Shown piece by piece: positions 15,101-24,806 of a stretch of DNA of 64,000 bases (position 1 is its first letter; each line of letters starts with the position of its first letter). The notes under the pieces are model-generated. The model made no database searches. It was not told where the DNA came from and saw nothing but the letters and a program-made list of their open reading frames with translations. The DNA comes from Antilocapra americana (taxonomy: Eukaryota > Chordata > Mammalia > Artiodactyla > Antilocapridae). The DNA lies in the NCBI GenBank assembly GCA_007570785.1, contig ML660774.1:11748476-11812475 (forward strand). The letters run 5' to 3'. The translations under genes were made by a program, and so were the position numbers.

Positions 15101-18100
15101 GGGAGATGTGGAGACAGGGAGGAGACTGCCCCCCACCTCACCCACACCCAGGCAGACTAAAGGCCTGGGGCGTACCCTGCTCTTTATTAGCAGCTCTGCC
15201 CTTGAACCACTGCTGTAAAACTTTTCAACAAATCGTCCCAGGTTGGGACACAGCTTTTCAGGGAACAGGCCCACTTTGTCTCCCTTTGCCTGGCAAAGTA
15301 ATAAAGCTATTCTTTTCTATTTCAGCCAAAACTGTCTCTGAGATTTGATTCCGATCAATGCACAGAGGCTGAGTTTTCAGCAGCAATATTTAGATTGTTT
15401 CCAAGTTTACTGCTATAAACCATGCTTTGATAAACATTCTTACAGTCATATCTTTACACTGACAGGCAGTACTCTTTGGATGTAAACACACACGTTTTCT
15501 AAAGTAATACTGTAATCTCACCAGAGAAAATTTAAATAACCTTCCAATTAGCAATTTTATTCTCTAGGTTCTCTGAGAACAGTGAATTACTGTGGTTTTA
15601 TTTCAGTGACTCTGAATCTGTTTTGGACTTAAGAAAGCTGAGACAGGTAACTTGTCAGAATATGTGGTTAATTGGCACCCACTATACTTTGACAGCCCCT
15701 AAAACTATACACAGACAGACCTTGAAATGCAAGAGACATGCTAGTTATGGTTGAGATCCCTTTCACAGAAGAATCATTTATCTCCTTACTTTATATTTTG
15801 TGTAAACCTGGGTTCTGTCACTAAGACTAGGTTCAACTGAACAGCTACCATACAGTCAGCATCTCCAAAGGAAATGGAAACAGCATGGTCCCGTTTGTTT
15901 TTTCAGTCATCAACTGACTGAAAAAGATCAGAACTCTGATTTCATCATTTCCCCTTATTTAACTCAAGGAAGGGTTTTTAAGTGATCTTTTCTGATAAAA
16001 GGTATAGATGCTTAGGTAAAGTTAGACAATTTCCCTCTCCCATCTAAATCTCCAGGAAATACTGAAACTGACTTTTAAAGAGCAAATCCATAACAGTGCT
16101 GGAAAGTAAACATACGTAAACTGACAACAAACTCTGAGGAATCTTAAAAAGATAAAAGAAAGATTAAAAAAGATGAGATTAAAGGAAAAGATAAGTGCTT
16201 AAAAAAATTGAATATAGGAACTAATGACAACCCCCAAACATAAGACCAATGCAAAGCTGAAGCCCTTGATCCGAGTCAAGGCAAACCTGAGTGTGGAAGG
16301 TGGGGCAGGAGCCCCTCTCCTAGTAGAGAATGAGAAGCCTGGACCAGCAGGAAGTTAAGAGCTCTCTCCTGGTGCCAGGCCTGTTACAGCCTGCAGACAG
16401 CAGTCCTGTCTGCCCCAGAATTTCACGGGGAGGGAGCCGCTAAGGTGGCAGCACCTCAGGAAGCTCCTGACTCCCAGGTCGCCTCCATCTTCAAAAGACA
16501 ACTATCAGCTTGCCCCATAACAAAGCAAGTCATTCTTTTTCACCTATCAACTGAGGAAGGCCAGGATACACAGAACTAAAGACCTACAAACAAGACTACC
16601 AGGAATCTTAAATACAGACAAGGTTGGAACAAAACAAAAGCATTAGAGGCATGCACCAAACTCAACAAGCTCCACACACAAAAACTCAAAGAAACACAAT
16701 TAGAGGAGCTAACAGAAGACTATCACTTTGTTACAATATCCTCAGGGGAACAAAAGAAAACAGCACTTGAGTTACCAGTCTAAGCCAGTACCATTCCGCT
16801 CAGGACAGGACAATAAATCTAGAGACTGTCAGGGCAAGGAATGGAGGCTTCATTTGGAAAGCCGGCAAATCAAGTAGATGGGAGACTCAAGTACTAAAAG
16901 TACCAACTTGCCTGAGGAAGAGTTCAGACTTCTTTTATATTAAAAAGGGAGGGAGTAAAGTCAAGTATTTCCTGTTTCTGGTCCGCCTCCAGAGGGGAGG
17001 TGTTAATTTTCTCCTTCCTGAAGGCGTTCACAGGTGGGCCTCATCACGTATTTTACCTTAATGCTGATTACTTCGGAGGCAGGGTTCCTCCGGATGGACC
17101 ATTAAGTGTAGTTGAAGTTTATAGGCAACAACCCTTTATTGATTAACTTGTAATAGAATACAAAAGGTCTTCCCTGTTACACTTGCTTACACACACAGAC
17201 ACATACAAACCAACTCTTGAGTAGTTGCCAACCCTTTAGTAATTAACATGTAATAGAATACAAAAGCTCTTCCCTATTACACTTGCTTACACACACAGAC
17301 AACACAAACCAACTCTTCAGCAGGCAACAACCCTTTAGTAATTAACTTGTAATAGAATACAAAAGCTCTTCCCTATTACATTGCATTCACACACACATAC
17401 TGGCTGATATGAAAGTGAATAATTAAGAAACTTGAAAATTAAATAGTTGAATAGATGGTTCATTGCTGTTTGGAAAATGCTTCATACTGCACCCTACTCT
17501 CGGAGAACGCTGATTCATGTTAGAATATTAAAGGCTTTTGGAAATTCTAGAGTACTCAATTTTGTTTTCTGTATCTGTTTGACATAGACCACTTATTTCA
17601 TAGCTATGTTTCAAACACTGCTCTGTAGAAGACATTGGATAATGACAGAGATGTGCAAAGAGCTATAGGAACACAGCTGAAAGAACTTAATCTAAACAGG
17701 GATGGGGGTAATGGAGTCTTTGGGGGGGAAATAGTATCTGAGCTACATTTAAAAGTCAAGTAAGAGTTAACCCCAGGAAACAGAACCAGGGAAATGAAGT
17801 ATATATTCTAGACAGAGGAAACACAATTAGAAAAGCTTCAGTAGGAAATAACACTGGGTCTCTAAAAGTCTCTGTATCTTTTGCCATTAAAGAAACTTTA
17901 CATTGTGTCTGCTGACACCTTTCCACCAGTCACATCACTATTCCGTGTGACAACCAGGCACTAAGAAGCTAAAGACGCTGCCAACAGTTAGGAAGCCACT
18001 GAAAAGAACATCACCAAATTCAAATTTTAAAGAATACTCTGGCACCTATGTGGAAGAGAAAAGGGAATAAGACTGGAGGCAGAGAGAATAGTATGATGCA

Positions 18101-21100
18101 GAGGTAACACAGATGACTAAGTGAAAACAGGATGACCAGGTTTCTGGCTTAGGTGAGCAGGGAGGCGAGACAGCTTGGAAGAAATTCAGAAGTAGGAGGG
18201 GAAGAGTAGATGTAGTCAGATTCGCCTAGCAATGGTGAAGTGATTATTTGTGTGGTTAACTTTGTTTTTTTTTAAAGCAGGTATGGATGGATACTATAAT
18301 GTGGAAAGTTAACTGCAGAGAACACTTGACTGTTACTATCTATTTAGAAAAGTATTCTTAAATTGTAACTTGCTTTATTGTGTTATATACTCTACAGTTT
18401 TAACTTTTAATCACTGGTTATAGACTATATATATGACTTAATGTAACAAATTAAAATTCCTTAATTATGGAATTGATATACATAATTTTTAAGTTCACTG
18501 TTAGGAGTTCAAATTTATAGAGTCAAAAATATCAACATTTTGTAGGTTTCTGTAGCTTCGATAGGCTGTCATAGCAGATTCTTGTAGGATTCACAGGTTA
18601 AGGTGATTTTCTTTCAAAGGAAGTTTTATTCTTACATATCTTTAAGAGTTAGATAATGTACATGAATGAAGGCAGTTGCTTGTAGTACGACAGCGAGTGA
18701 CTGCAAACTGGTAAAATGGAGAAAAGCAGCCCCAGTAAACAGTACAGCCACTCTTAAGCTCAAAGCAAATACTGCTATGTGGGAAATGTTGCCAGATCTT
18801 TCTATTTTTAAAGAAAAGTTGGAGGGGACAAAGTCTCTATGAGAAATCTTTGTATTTGCTACTCAACTTCTCTGTGAATCTAAAACTACTCTAAATAATA
18901 AAATCTATTTTTTAAAAGTTGGAAATTTTGATATTTTAATGAAAAAAATCTCACACTATGTTGACAACAGATCCATTAAAAAATACAGCACTGAACTGGT
19001 TAAAACATATACACATATTTTCTCATTACAAACTTTTTGTGTTATAAAGTTTGTATGTGAGTCCTTTTGAGCTGACAGTAAAAATTACAAAAAGAAAGGT
19101 TTGGAATCTAGGCTTACTCAGAAACCCATGAGGAGACAGCCTTATAACTGAGAGCAGGGTTAAACTAAACAGCTATAGGGTACAAAACTATACAGTAGCA
19201 GACTCTCCAAAGAAGTTACAGACTTTTTAAAGATTTGGGTAACCAGAAAGGATATCAAAGGTAGCAAAAGGAAATTTCGAAATGATGTTTATAGACTATG
19301 GAGATAGTCTATTGTACTTAAGATACAATTATATCTTTAACTGTATCTTTAAAATCTTACTATTATATTTAAGAAACAAATATCAAATAGCTGGCATTTA
19401 TAGACACATTTTAGTGTGTGTCAGATAATATTCTAGTCTCTCTACATGTATTGTCTGAAACCTTTCAAAATTAAATCTTACATTTCATTGGTGAAGAAAA
19501 ACTCTCTGGAATGGGCTTGCTTTCTGAATGGAAAGTGATAAGTAGGCCTGTCAGAGACAAATGAACTGGAGATTTGTGAGCGATTCATTAACAGTAAGCT
19601 GGCTTGATCTCTGTAGGCTACGAGGCAAAGATTGCAGGCACACTGATTCCATGCAGTGGAAAGAAGGAATACAATCTGTTACCTGCTTACTGTGTGTCAG
19701 CAACTCTAACAAATGTTTACGTATATTACTTAAATATCAACAATTTTGCAGGATAAAAATCCCAATTCCTGATTTTACAGATGGGAACTAAAGCTTAGAG
19801 TTCACCTAAGTCATGCTGCTTTTCCTGATGTCATTAATTTTTGCTTGCTTGCATTTATGTTCCTCAAATTCATTTTGTCTAGCATCTCATATCAGAGTGA
19901 AAAAGAAGAAAGCAATTCCAATAAATATAATAACTTCCAAATAGCACCATAATTACCACATAACTGATTATTAAAATAGAGATGTCCTTTACCTGAGAGA
20001 GCTCATCTCCCTAAGTAAAAGGTAACAAAGACACTATTTGTATAACTTTGAATCTTTGCAGTTAATTACAGACAATACCATTCACAACACAGCTTCAGGC
20101 TACTGTTTCAGAGCTAAGGAAGTAAAATAATAAAGAAGCTAAGTAACTAGATATTGTGAGAGGAAAAACCAGGATAGGATGGTAACTGTTGATTTACCAT
20201 CAGATTCTGGTATTTTCTGACTGTCAGGTGCAGTTCAGGGAAGATACTTAACAGCTTCAATTCTGAAGAATCTTTAAATACTGGGATTAGTGTGTATCAG
20301 CTGGGATACTTTCAACTGCAAAAATCAGTTCGAAAGTGTGATTTGTATGTAAAATACAAATGTATATGTATAATCTTATACAGAGAAGTCTAGAGGCAGG
20401 AAGGCTCCAGGTCTGCTTAATTCAGTATCACAATATTATCACAGTCTTTCCATCTTTCTACTCTACCACATCCAGGAGTCAGCCTATCTTCCTTCATGAT
20501 CCAAGCAATTCCAGGCATCCTACGTAACACAACAATATCCAAAAAACACAAAGAGGCATTTCCTTTTATACATCTCTATTACTAAGAAAATGTTCTGAGT
20601 AGCTCTCCCAAAAGACGTCTCCAACTGCTGACCAAGATTAGGTGAAGTGTCTGACAATAACTAGCAGTGAGAGTAAGACCATCCTCACAGGAGTAAACAA
20701 TCACCATTTATGCACAGAGACTGAAGGGCCTTGGCCTCCATTAAAGAAATGGTCCTGCAGAGCAGGAACCCAAAAAGGCAATGTTCTTCCAAGAAATCAG
20801 AAGAATGGAGTTCGATGGGAAATCAACAGTGTGGCTTAAAATAAGCTTCTTTAGGAAGCACAAGAAACAACAGAATTAGTTCTACTCTTGCCCCATAAAG
20901 TCAGGAAAGTTAGTGGTAAGTTGAATATTGTGATAACTGTTACTTAGAAAGTGGCATATTATTAATTGAGCCTAGTAATCTACATAACTTCCAGTTTCCA
21001 TTTTCAGAGCAGACAGAAACATGCTACTATGTAACAATTTTTTGGTCATCATTATGACAGTATTCCATTTGCCCTGTCTCACCAATAAGACTTAAAAGAA

Positions 21101-23310
21101 TTTCTTAAGGTAACTAAAAAGAAGTTTAAATTAGGGAAAGGGAATTGAAGAGACTCTTTCCTGATACGGGAGTTTTTTAATTATAAGTAGTTTAAAGAAA
21201 ACATAAGTTGGAAGGTAGATAAGAGAGTAGGGTGGGGAAAGGTTACTGAGGAGAAGAAGAAAAGCGAGCCACTAAGGGCCGAGAAGGAGCTACTGACCCT
21301 GTAAATGGAGAAGGGACAGAGTATGGAACATGAGGCAAGTGGGAGGACTGCAACCAGACGTTAATGTTCATCATTGAGGAAGTTTTGTAGTATTAATTAA
21401 AGTACCATTTGAAACAGTCTTTCAACTTTTACAGAGTGCATTTTCAGAATAACCAACTGCAGTGTCTTTCTGTACAAAAATCTTTTAAGTTGTAGTATTG
21501 AATTTGGTTACTCAAGCAACATACTGTCAGATAAGGCACAAATGTTTCATTTTTACCTGCTAGTTTTAAAATGTATAAGTTAAAAGGGCAAACTTAAAAA
21601 GAATAGGTGAAATTTTTTTCTCGGACCATACCATTCTTTAAAAACTGCCAAGAACATGACCTACTTGATTGTCACCAGAATTATCCAAGTATAGTTTATA
21701 AATGTGAACTATTTTAATAAAAACTGCAAATGTTTTTTATAAAAGATATTAAAAGAATCAAAGCAATTAAACATAACTGTTCATAAAATATCTACAAAAT
21801 ACTGTAGATAATGTCACATGTCTAATTATATGTCCATAATTTCTGGCTCAAAAAAATTTACAAATAAAATAGATCCTTTCTGCTTCTGACTCAGGGTGTT
21901 TACTGATCCTCTTAAACCAATTACAGAATTCCTTAGATTAGCAATTCCTGCCTTCAACTCTAACTTTGTTTCGGAGACACACACAGAAAAGTACATAAAC
22001 GTTTCACATCAATCACTTCCCTTATTTACCAGCCTCAGCAGCAAGGGACTTTGGAATATTTGAAAATTCAACTCCAACCTCAAAGAACAAAAATATGCCA
22101 GCTGTGAGAATATCTAACAGAATATCCTAAAGGCTTAGAAGCAATTAATTCCAAAGGTATGGTTCTAGAAAGTATTTCGGCAATTGTAAACAAACAGCCT
22201 TCCAACGTGAGAACTTTTGTTATGTTTATTAAAAAGGAGTATCCTTATTTTATAAACATATTTTGTAAGAGTAGCTTTCACAGGTTAGTAGAAAAAACCA
22301 GAGTCAGATTGACTTGTAAGAATTCTATGAACTAAATTTCCCAAAAAGAAATTAAATCAAACACCATGCTATTCTTTCCTGTTTAATATCACAAATTCTC
22401 ACCTTGATAAAGTTCTGAACAGCAGAACAATTGAGAAAAAGAACCAAGGAACACCTTAAGTTCAGTCAGCAACAGGCCTCATTATAGCCAAACCGATTCT
22501 GCAATGATTTTTTTCTTTTAACAATACACCTAATTTAAAACTATTCCATACTATAACTTATTTAGAAAAAAATTAGTATAACACATAAAATGGCTCCTAG
22601 AATTAACCAATTTTAATACCTCATATATATTTCAAATACATGAATAGTCTATTAAGATGTTGATATCTTTCCATTAAAATACATGCTGACACTCAACGTA
22701 AATATAGTTGCATAATTCATATAAAGAGGCTGTTCTAATTTTTTAAAACCACTAGAGGTCACAGATATTTGCAATAGAAACAGCTGAAATAACCTGAATT
22801 GCAAAATATTTCTAACCTGACCACGCTGAAAAGGAACAAAACGAAACAAAAACGCCAGCAGAACAATCAAAATGCCCTGAAGGTAATTCCTGAGTGTAGA
22901 ACAAGAATCACAAAGTGGGAAATGAACCGATTGATAGTTACCAGCTGCGGGGAGGTGGGTTAGAATGAACAGGGTAAATCTATTAAGAGACTTAAGAGGA
23001 TTGAGTACGTTTACTCCCAGAAGAGAACTCACTTATGAAAATTTTGTTTTCCTCTTCCTTTAGAATTAAAGGGTTTCCCCCCCCCCCCCCCAAAAAATGG
23101 TCCACTACTTGTGAAACCTGGAGATTACTCTTCACAATTCTATTTAGCCAAGTATAGAATTTTAACAATTGGGCCAACGCGGCAAACAGGTGGGTGAAAG
23201 GAAAGGTTGGTGAGGAAGCCGGGCAAAGCAAGGCATACTGCAGACGAGACAGGTGACAGACTGCAGTGGGCAGCGGTGTGTCACGGGAGATGAGGGAAGT
23301 CGGAATGGGG

Positions 23311-23344
<34 letters not shown>

Positions 23345-23665
23345 AGGGGGTCCCGGAAGAAATCCTGAACGTGGGTCAGGGATGGGAGAGCAAGCCTGAG
23401 ACCCAGGACCAAGGGAGCTGTGTCCAAATAAAGGGCGGCAGCTGGCGGGAGTCGGCCGGAGGAGCTGCGAGTGTGGTTAGCACCCGCCCGCCCTCCCGCC
23501 CTACTTTCTTCCTCCGGTCGGAGAGGCAGCGGCCAGTCACCTGGAGTGTGAGTTCCGGAGGGACTCGATCAGGCGCTGCTTCTGCTGCTGGAGGCTGGTG
23601 AGACCACCGGGGGACCCAGCGGCGGAGGAGGAGGCGCTCTTGGTCAGGGGAAAGAGCCAGCTCAT
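123..23665 (-). CDS. VPS37A: VPS37A, ESCRT-I subunit, N-terminal 237 codons (six exons, 3' part off the left edge)
   Basis: VPS37A is a subunit of ESCRT-I, the cytosolic complex that sorts ubiquitinated cargo into multivesicular endosomes and also acts in autophagosome closure. Coding exons on the minus strand are 23665-23541, 10641-10567, 8711-8597, 8094-7994, 1665-1440 and 193-123. They total 713 nt (237 codons plus 2 nt), all in frame with GT-AG introns. The protein starts [14 protein letters not shown], as in mammalian VPS37A. It then has a UEV-like domain (about residues 43-145, containing [16 protein letters not shown]) and a Pro/Ser/Thr-rich linker (about 140-225), and ends at [10 protein letters not shown]. 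The Mod(r) domain that binds TSG101/VPS28, expected from about residue 230 to 397, is outside the window. The start was chosen because it matches the known N-terminus; an in-frame upstream ATG exists at 23848. No stop or frameshift is seen. The promoter is shared with CNOT7. Confidence 0.97.
194..1439 (-). other. VPS37A: VPS37A intron 5
   Basis: Noncoding. About 1075-1190 has the pattern of a common mammalian L2-type repeat end (TTCATTCATTCAT followed by a degenerate tail). I see no other feature; short open frames here have no recognisable product. Confidence 0.7.
1440..1665 (-). CDS. VPS37A: VPS37A coding exon 5 (Pro/Ser/Thr-rich linker)
   Basis: 226 nt encoding [15 protein letters not shown] through PTADTPTP. 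The acceptor is CTCTTTAG and the donor CCG/GTTGGT. The low-complexity linker joins the UEV-like and Mod(r) domains. Confidence 0.96.
3512..3715 (-). mobile_element. RTE-BovB LINE 3' end, 5'-truncated
   Basis: Antisense copy of the BovB 3' terminus (GTCGCTCAGTCGTGTCTGAC followed by the CCATCACCAACTC block). It is flanked by an exact 11-bp target duplication TTGGAGTTTCA at 3501-3511 and 3716-3726, so the insertion can be bounded precisely. Confidence 0.88.
4680..5250 (+). mobile_element. Old L1 (L1M-type) 3' fragment
   Basis: Follows the well-known L1 ORF2-end/3' UTR progression in degenerate form: CAACTCAATAGCAAAATGG, then a CAACTTCACT block, a GGTACAAC block, GGCAATTCTGCA, and ATTCATTGCACCA with GATTGGAAACA. 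It is too decayed to code. Edges are approximate. Confidence 0.6.
6449..6675 (+). mobile_element. Bov-tA SINE
   Basis: tRNA-derived head with a B box (GGCTTCGATCCCTGG) and the standard body CCCACTCCAGTATTCTTGCC, ending in an AGAGTTGGACATGACTGAG tail. The open frames over it are SINE artefacts. Confidence 0.9.
7994..8094 (-). CDS. VPS37A: VPS37A coding exon 4
   Basis: 101 nt encoding [19 protein letters not shown] to STAFP plus two bases of Tyr. The acceptor is ACTTTTAG and the donor TA/GTAAGT. Confidence 0.96.
8597..8711 (-). CDS. VPS37A: VPS37A coding exon 3
   Basis: 115 nt encoding [18 protein letters not shown] through SPLVSN. The acceptor is TTGCCAG and the donor AAT/GTATGT. It is the core of the UEV-like fold. 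Confidence 0.96.
8712..10566 (-). other. VPS37A: VPS37A intron 2
   Basis: Noncoding. It holds a MIR-like stretch at about 9650-9830. An open frame at 9957-10280 on the minus strand is not ATG-started and was not recognised. Confidence 0.7.
9650..9830 (+). repeat. MIR SINE remnant
   Basis: Degenerate MIR order: TCTGGGTTTCTCTCC, CACTACCTACTTGTGT, then a GTGACAATTCATAAA tail and TGCTTGGCA. Confidence 0.5.
10567..10641 (-). CDS. VPS37A: VPS37A coding exon 2
   Basis: 75 nt encoding [18 protein letters not shown] and onward to NIN. The acceptor is CTACAG and the donor AT/GTGAGT. It opens the UEV-like domain. Phases match exons 1 and 3. Confidence 0.95.
10955..11165 (-). mobile_element. Bov-tA SINE
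   Basis: Antisense SINE from the CAGTCGTGTCTGACTC end to GAGCCACCAGGGAAG. It is flanked by a 12-bp target duplication with one mismatch (CAATTTATCATT at 10943 and CAATTTACCATT at 11166). Confidence 0.9.
11189..11322 (+). mobile_element. Short RTE-BovB 3' end
   Basis: Contains the BovB tail text GTTTGAGCAAACTCCGGGAG and AGAGTCGGACACAACTTAG, then an A-rich tail. It is bounded by an 8-bp duplication AGAAGCAA (11181-11188 and 11323-11330), and sits only a few bases from the neighbouring SINE. Confidence 0.75.
11993..12105 (-). mobile_element. CHR-type SINE (cetartiodactyl tRNA-derived)
   Basis: Reads GGCCACGCCCACATAGCAT, TGACCCAGGATTGAACCCAT and CTTAACCACTGGACCATCA, the antisense of the CHR family shared by whales, hippos and ruminants. 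This family is older than the Bov-tA copies nearby. Confidence 0.75.
12785..13000 (+). repeat. MIR SINE
   Basis: Near-complete MIR: CTGGGGTCAAATCC, CCACCATTTACTTGTGTGAT, then CTCACATGGTAAATGGGGAT and a tail ATAATGTGGGCAAAGCCC. Confidence 0.75.
13243..13457 (-). mobile_element. Bov-tA SINE
   Basis: Antisense copy running from GTGTGTCTGACTCTTTGC through AATTCTCCAGGCAAGAATAC to GAACCACCAGGGAAG. Confidence 0.9.
14230..14440 (+). mobile_element. Bov-tA SINE
   Basis: Sense copy beginning GATCTTCCCTGATGGCTCA, with a degenerate B box (GGGTTTGATCCCTG) and an AGAGTCGGACAGGACTGA end. Confidence 0.9.
14970..15385 (+). mobile_element. Solo LTR of a class I-type endogenous retrovirus (BTLTR1-like)
   Basis: A 416-bp unit beginning TG and ending CA, flanked by a 4-bp duplication ATAT (14966-14969 and 15386-15389). 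It has an AATAAA at 15300-15305 followed by a U5-like end (CTGTCTCTGAGATTTGATTC and GCACAGAGGCTGAG), typical of ruminant class I LTRs. No internal gag/pol/env is adjacent, so it is a solo LTR left by recombination. The family name is from memory. Confidence 0.78.
16770..17405. repeat. Possible second LTR-like element containing a minisatellite
   Basis: A moderately GC-rich block with a minus-strand TATA-like AATATAAAAGAAG near 16930-16945, lying downstream (on that strand) of 99-bp tandem repeats. This resembles a U3 with enhancer repeats. I could not find matching TG/CA ends or a target duplication, so this is tentative. Confidence 0.3.
17124..17404. repeat. Minisatellite, about 2.8 copies of a 99-100 bp unit
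   Basis: Units start near 17124, 17225 and 17323. Each contains CAACCCTTTA, TAATAGAATACAAAAG, CTCTTCCCTATTAC and an ACACACAGAC run. The anchor TAATAGAATAC recurs at 17151, 17251 and 17350. Confidence 0.92.
18620..18905 (+). repeat. L1-like 3' end
   Basis: Ends with TGAATCTAAAACTACTCTAAATAATAAAATCT, a decayed form of the L1 3' terminus (TGAATCTAAAACTGCTCTAA). The left edge is uncertain. Confidence 0.45.
23077..23091 (+). repeat. Poly(C) tract (15 C)
   Basis: An uninterrupted run of 15 C at the edge of the CpG island, followed by six A. Confidence 0.9.
23307..23350 (+). repeat. Poly(G) tract with a 30-G uninterrupted core
   Basis: G run 23314-23343 flanked by shorter G runs on both sides, about 0.2 kb downstream of the VPS37A exon 1 donor (intron 1). 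Homopolymers of this length are error-prone, so the exact count is doubtful. Confidence 0.85.
23541..23665 (-). CDS. VPS37A: VPS37A coding exon 1
   Basis: Encodes [14 protein letters not shown] to the RNSHS end, 41 codons plus AG. The donor is CCAG/GTGACT (GT at 23540-23539). It lies in the CpG island. The start context GGAGGATGA has A at -3. Confidence 0.97.
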
Positions 23666-24089
23666 CCTCCACGGGTCCCCGGGCCGAGGCCCCGGAAGGC
23701 TCTGTGTGGCCTGCTTCTCCCAGCGGCTCAGGCCGGCGGTTCTCCAGCGACAGAGGAGGAGCGGGCGGGGACGGCCCGGCCCAGTGCTGGGCAGCCGAGT
23801 CTTCTCTAAGCCGGACCGGCGGGGTGTCCTCGGGGCCGGGGGGGGCATGCTCTCGTCAGCGCAGCAGCTAAAGAGAAGGGAACTCGCCGCTCGAGACTGG
23901 CGGTCCCGACCTTCGCGGCCCTGACGCCCCAACCAGCCAGTCAGACAGCCCGACCGCTTTAACTTTCCACCGCCTCAGCCTCCGTCACCTGCGTGCCCCG
24001 CCCCCTCTGCGGATGGCGTCATCATCCGGCGCCCCCGCCCGGACGCGCGAGAAGCGACAGTGCAGCGCGGTGCGGCGAAGCTCCGGCTC

Positions 24090-24228
24090 CCCTTTCCCCC
24101 TTACCGGGCGAGCGGTGTCTATGGGGCACCCGCCGCCGCCCCCGCCGCTACCGCACCCGCCGCCGCCGCAGCTGGGTGCTGTCTCTATGGCGAGGAGGAG
24201 GAGGAGGAGCGCGAGCTCAGCGACACAA
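24090..24228 (+). other. CNOT7: Probable CNOT7 5'-UTR exon 1 (boundaries tentative)
   Basis: GC-rich leader with CCG-repeat tracts and a GAG repeat, ending at a plausible donor CACAA/GTAGAT (GT at 24229-24230). It would splice to the acceptor before 25681. The 5' end is a guess. The donor is weaker than consensus, so another site is possible. Confidence 0.4.
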
Positions 24229-24776
24229 GTAGATCTCGCGTCTACCTCAGACTTGGGGGGGGAGGGGCGGGTTGGGGAAGTAGGAAGGGGGCGGGAACGG
24301 TGAACCTGAGAGGGTGCGCGGCGGCGCCAGCGGGAGCGCGGCGGGAGCCGGGGCAGGCCGGGCGGCGGGTGGCGGGGGGGAGGGTAATCAGGGCTGGGGG
24401 TCTGTCGAGGGGGTGGCGCGGGGTGATGACGCGAAGGCTTTGTACCTGGGGCTTCAGTGGTGCGGGGCGGAAATCGGGAGTGGAGGGCGGCGGCCTAGAC
24501 CGTCAGCTCCTCGCAGTCCTCGCGGCGGGGCTTGGGAGTCAATCGGGCTCCAGTCAGTGGTTATCAGCATCCTTCGCGCTGGCTCTCTGCCAGGGAAGAG
24601 AGTTATCTGTGGCGTGAATGTGTTTGTACTGTCCTCACGTTTCGTTGGGAGCCCGCTGTTCGGAGTTGGCTACCTCCAGTGACGAGAAGGCCTCTGGTGC
24701 CTCTTCGGGTCTGCTGGAAGTGTAGTAGAGAGCGAGGTGTAGGAAAGCAATGTTCAACGACAGGGCCTTTCCAAAT

Positions 24777-24806
24777 TGTGTGTGTGTGTGTCTGTGTGTG
24801 TGTGTA
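24777..24806 (+). repeat. GT microsatellite
   Basis: Two (GT) blocks interrupted by one C, in the likely CNOT7 intron 1. Confidence 0.9.

Larger units (their letters stand above)
10642..23540 (-). other. VPS37A: VPS37A intron 1 (about 12.9 kb)
   Basis: Repeat-rich at its distal half: Bov-tA copies, a BovB end, a CHR SINE, a MIR, a solo LTR and a 99-bp minisatellite. From about 17.4 to 23.0 kb it is ordinary AT-rich intron, with an L1-like 3' end near 18620-18905 (ending in CTCTAAATAATAAA). No gene is supported. Confidence 0.75.
23440..24560. promoter_or_regulatory. CpG island, probable bidirectional promoter of VPS37A (-) and CNOT7 (+)
   Basis: Very GC-rich and dense in CpG compared with the AT-rich flanks. 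VPS37A's start codon lies inside on the minus strand, and the CNOT7 leader should begin inside on the plus strand, with about 0.4-0.5 kb between them. Around 24013-24032 there is a GCGTCATC element (CRE/ATF- or YY1-like on either strand) and a CCGGCG block. No TATA box is evident. Exact start sites cannot be read from sequence. Confidence 0.8.

Noticed and set aside
23376..23672. Open frame overlapping VPS37A exon 1 in another frame
   Set aside because: Starts at GTG, is out of frame with the conserved VPS37A protein and is explained by high GC content.
24060..24682. Long GC-rich open frames on the plus strand in the CpG island
   Set aside because: Low stop density is expected in GC-rich DNA. 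Compositions are Arg/Gly/Pro-biased and overlap several frames; only the short uORF idea was kept.
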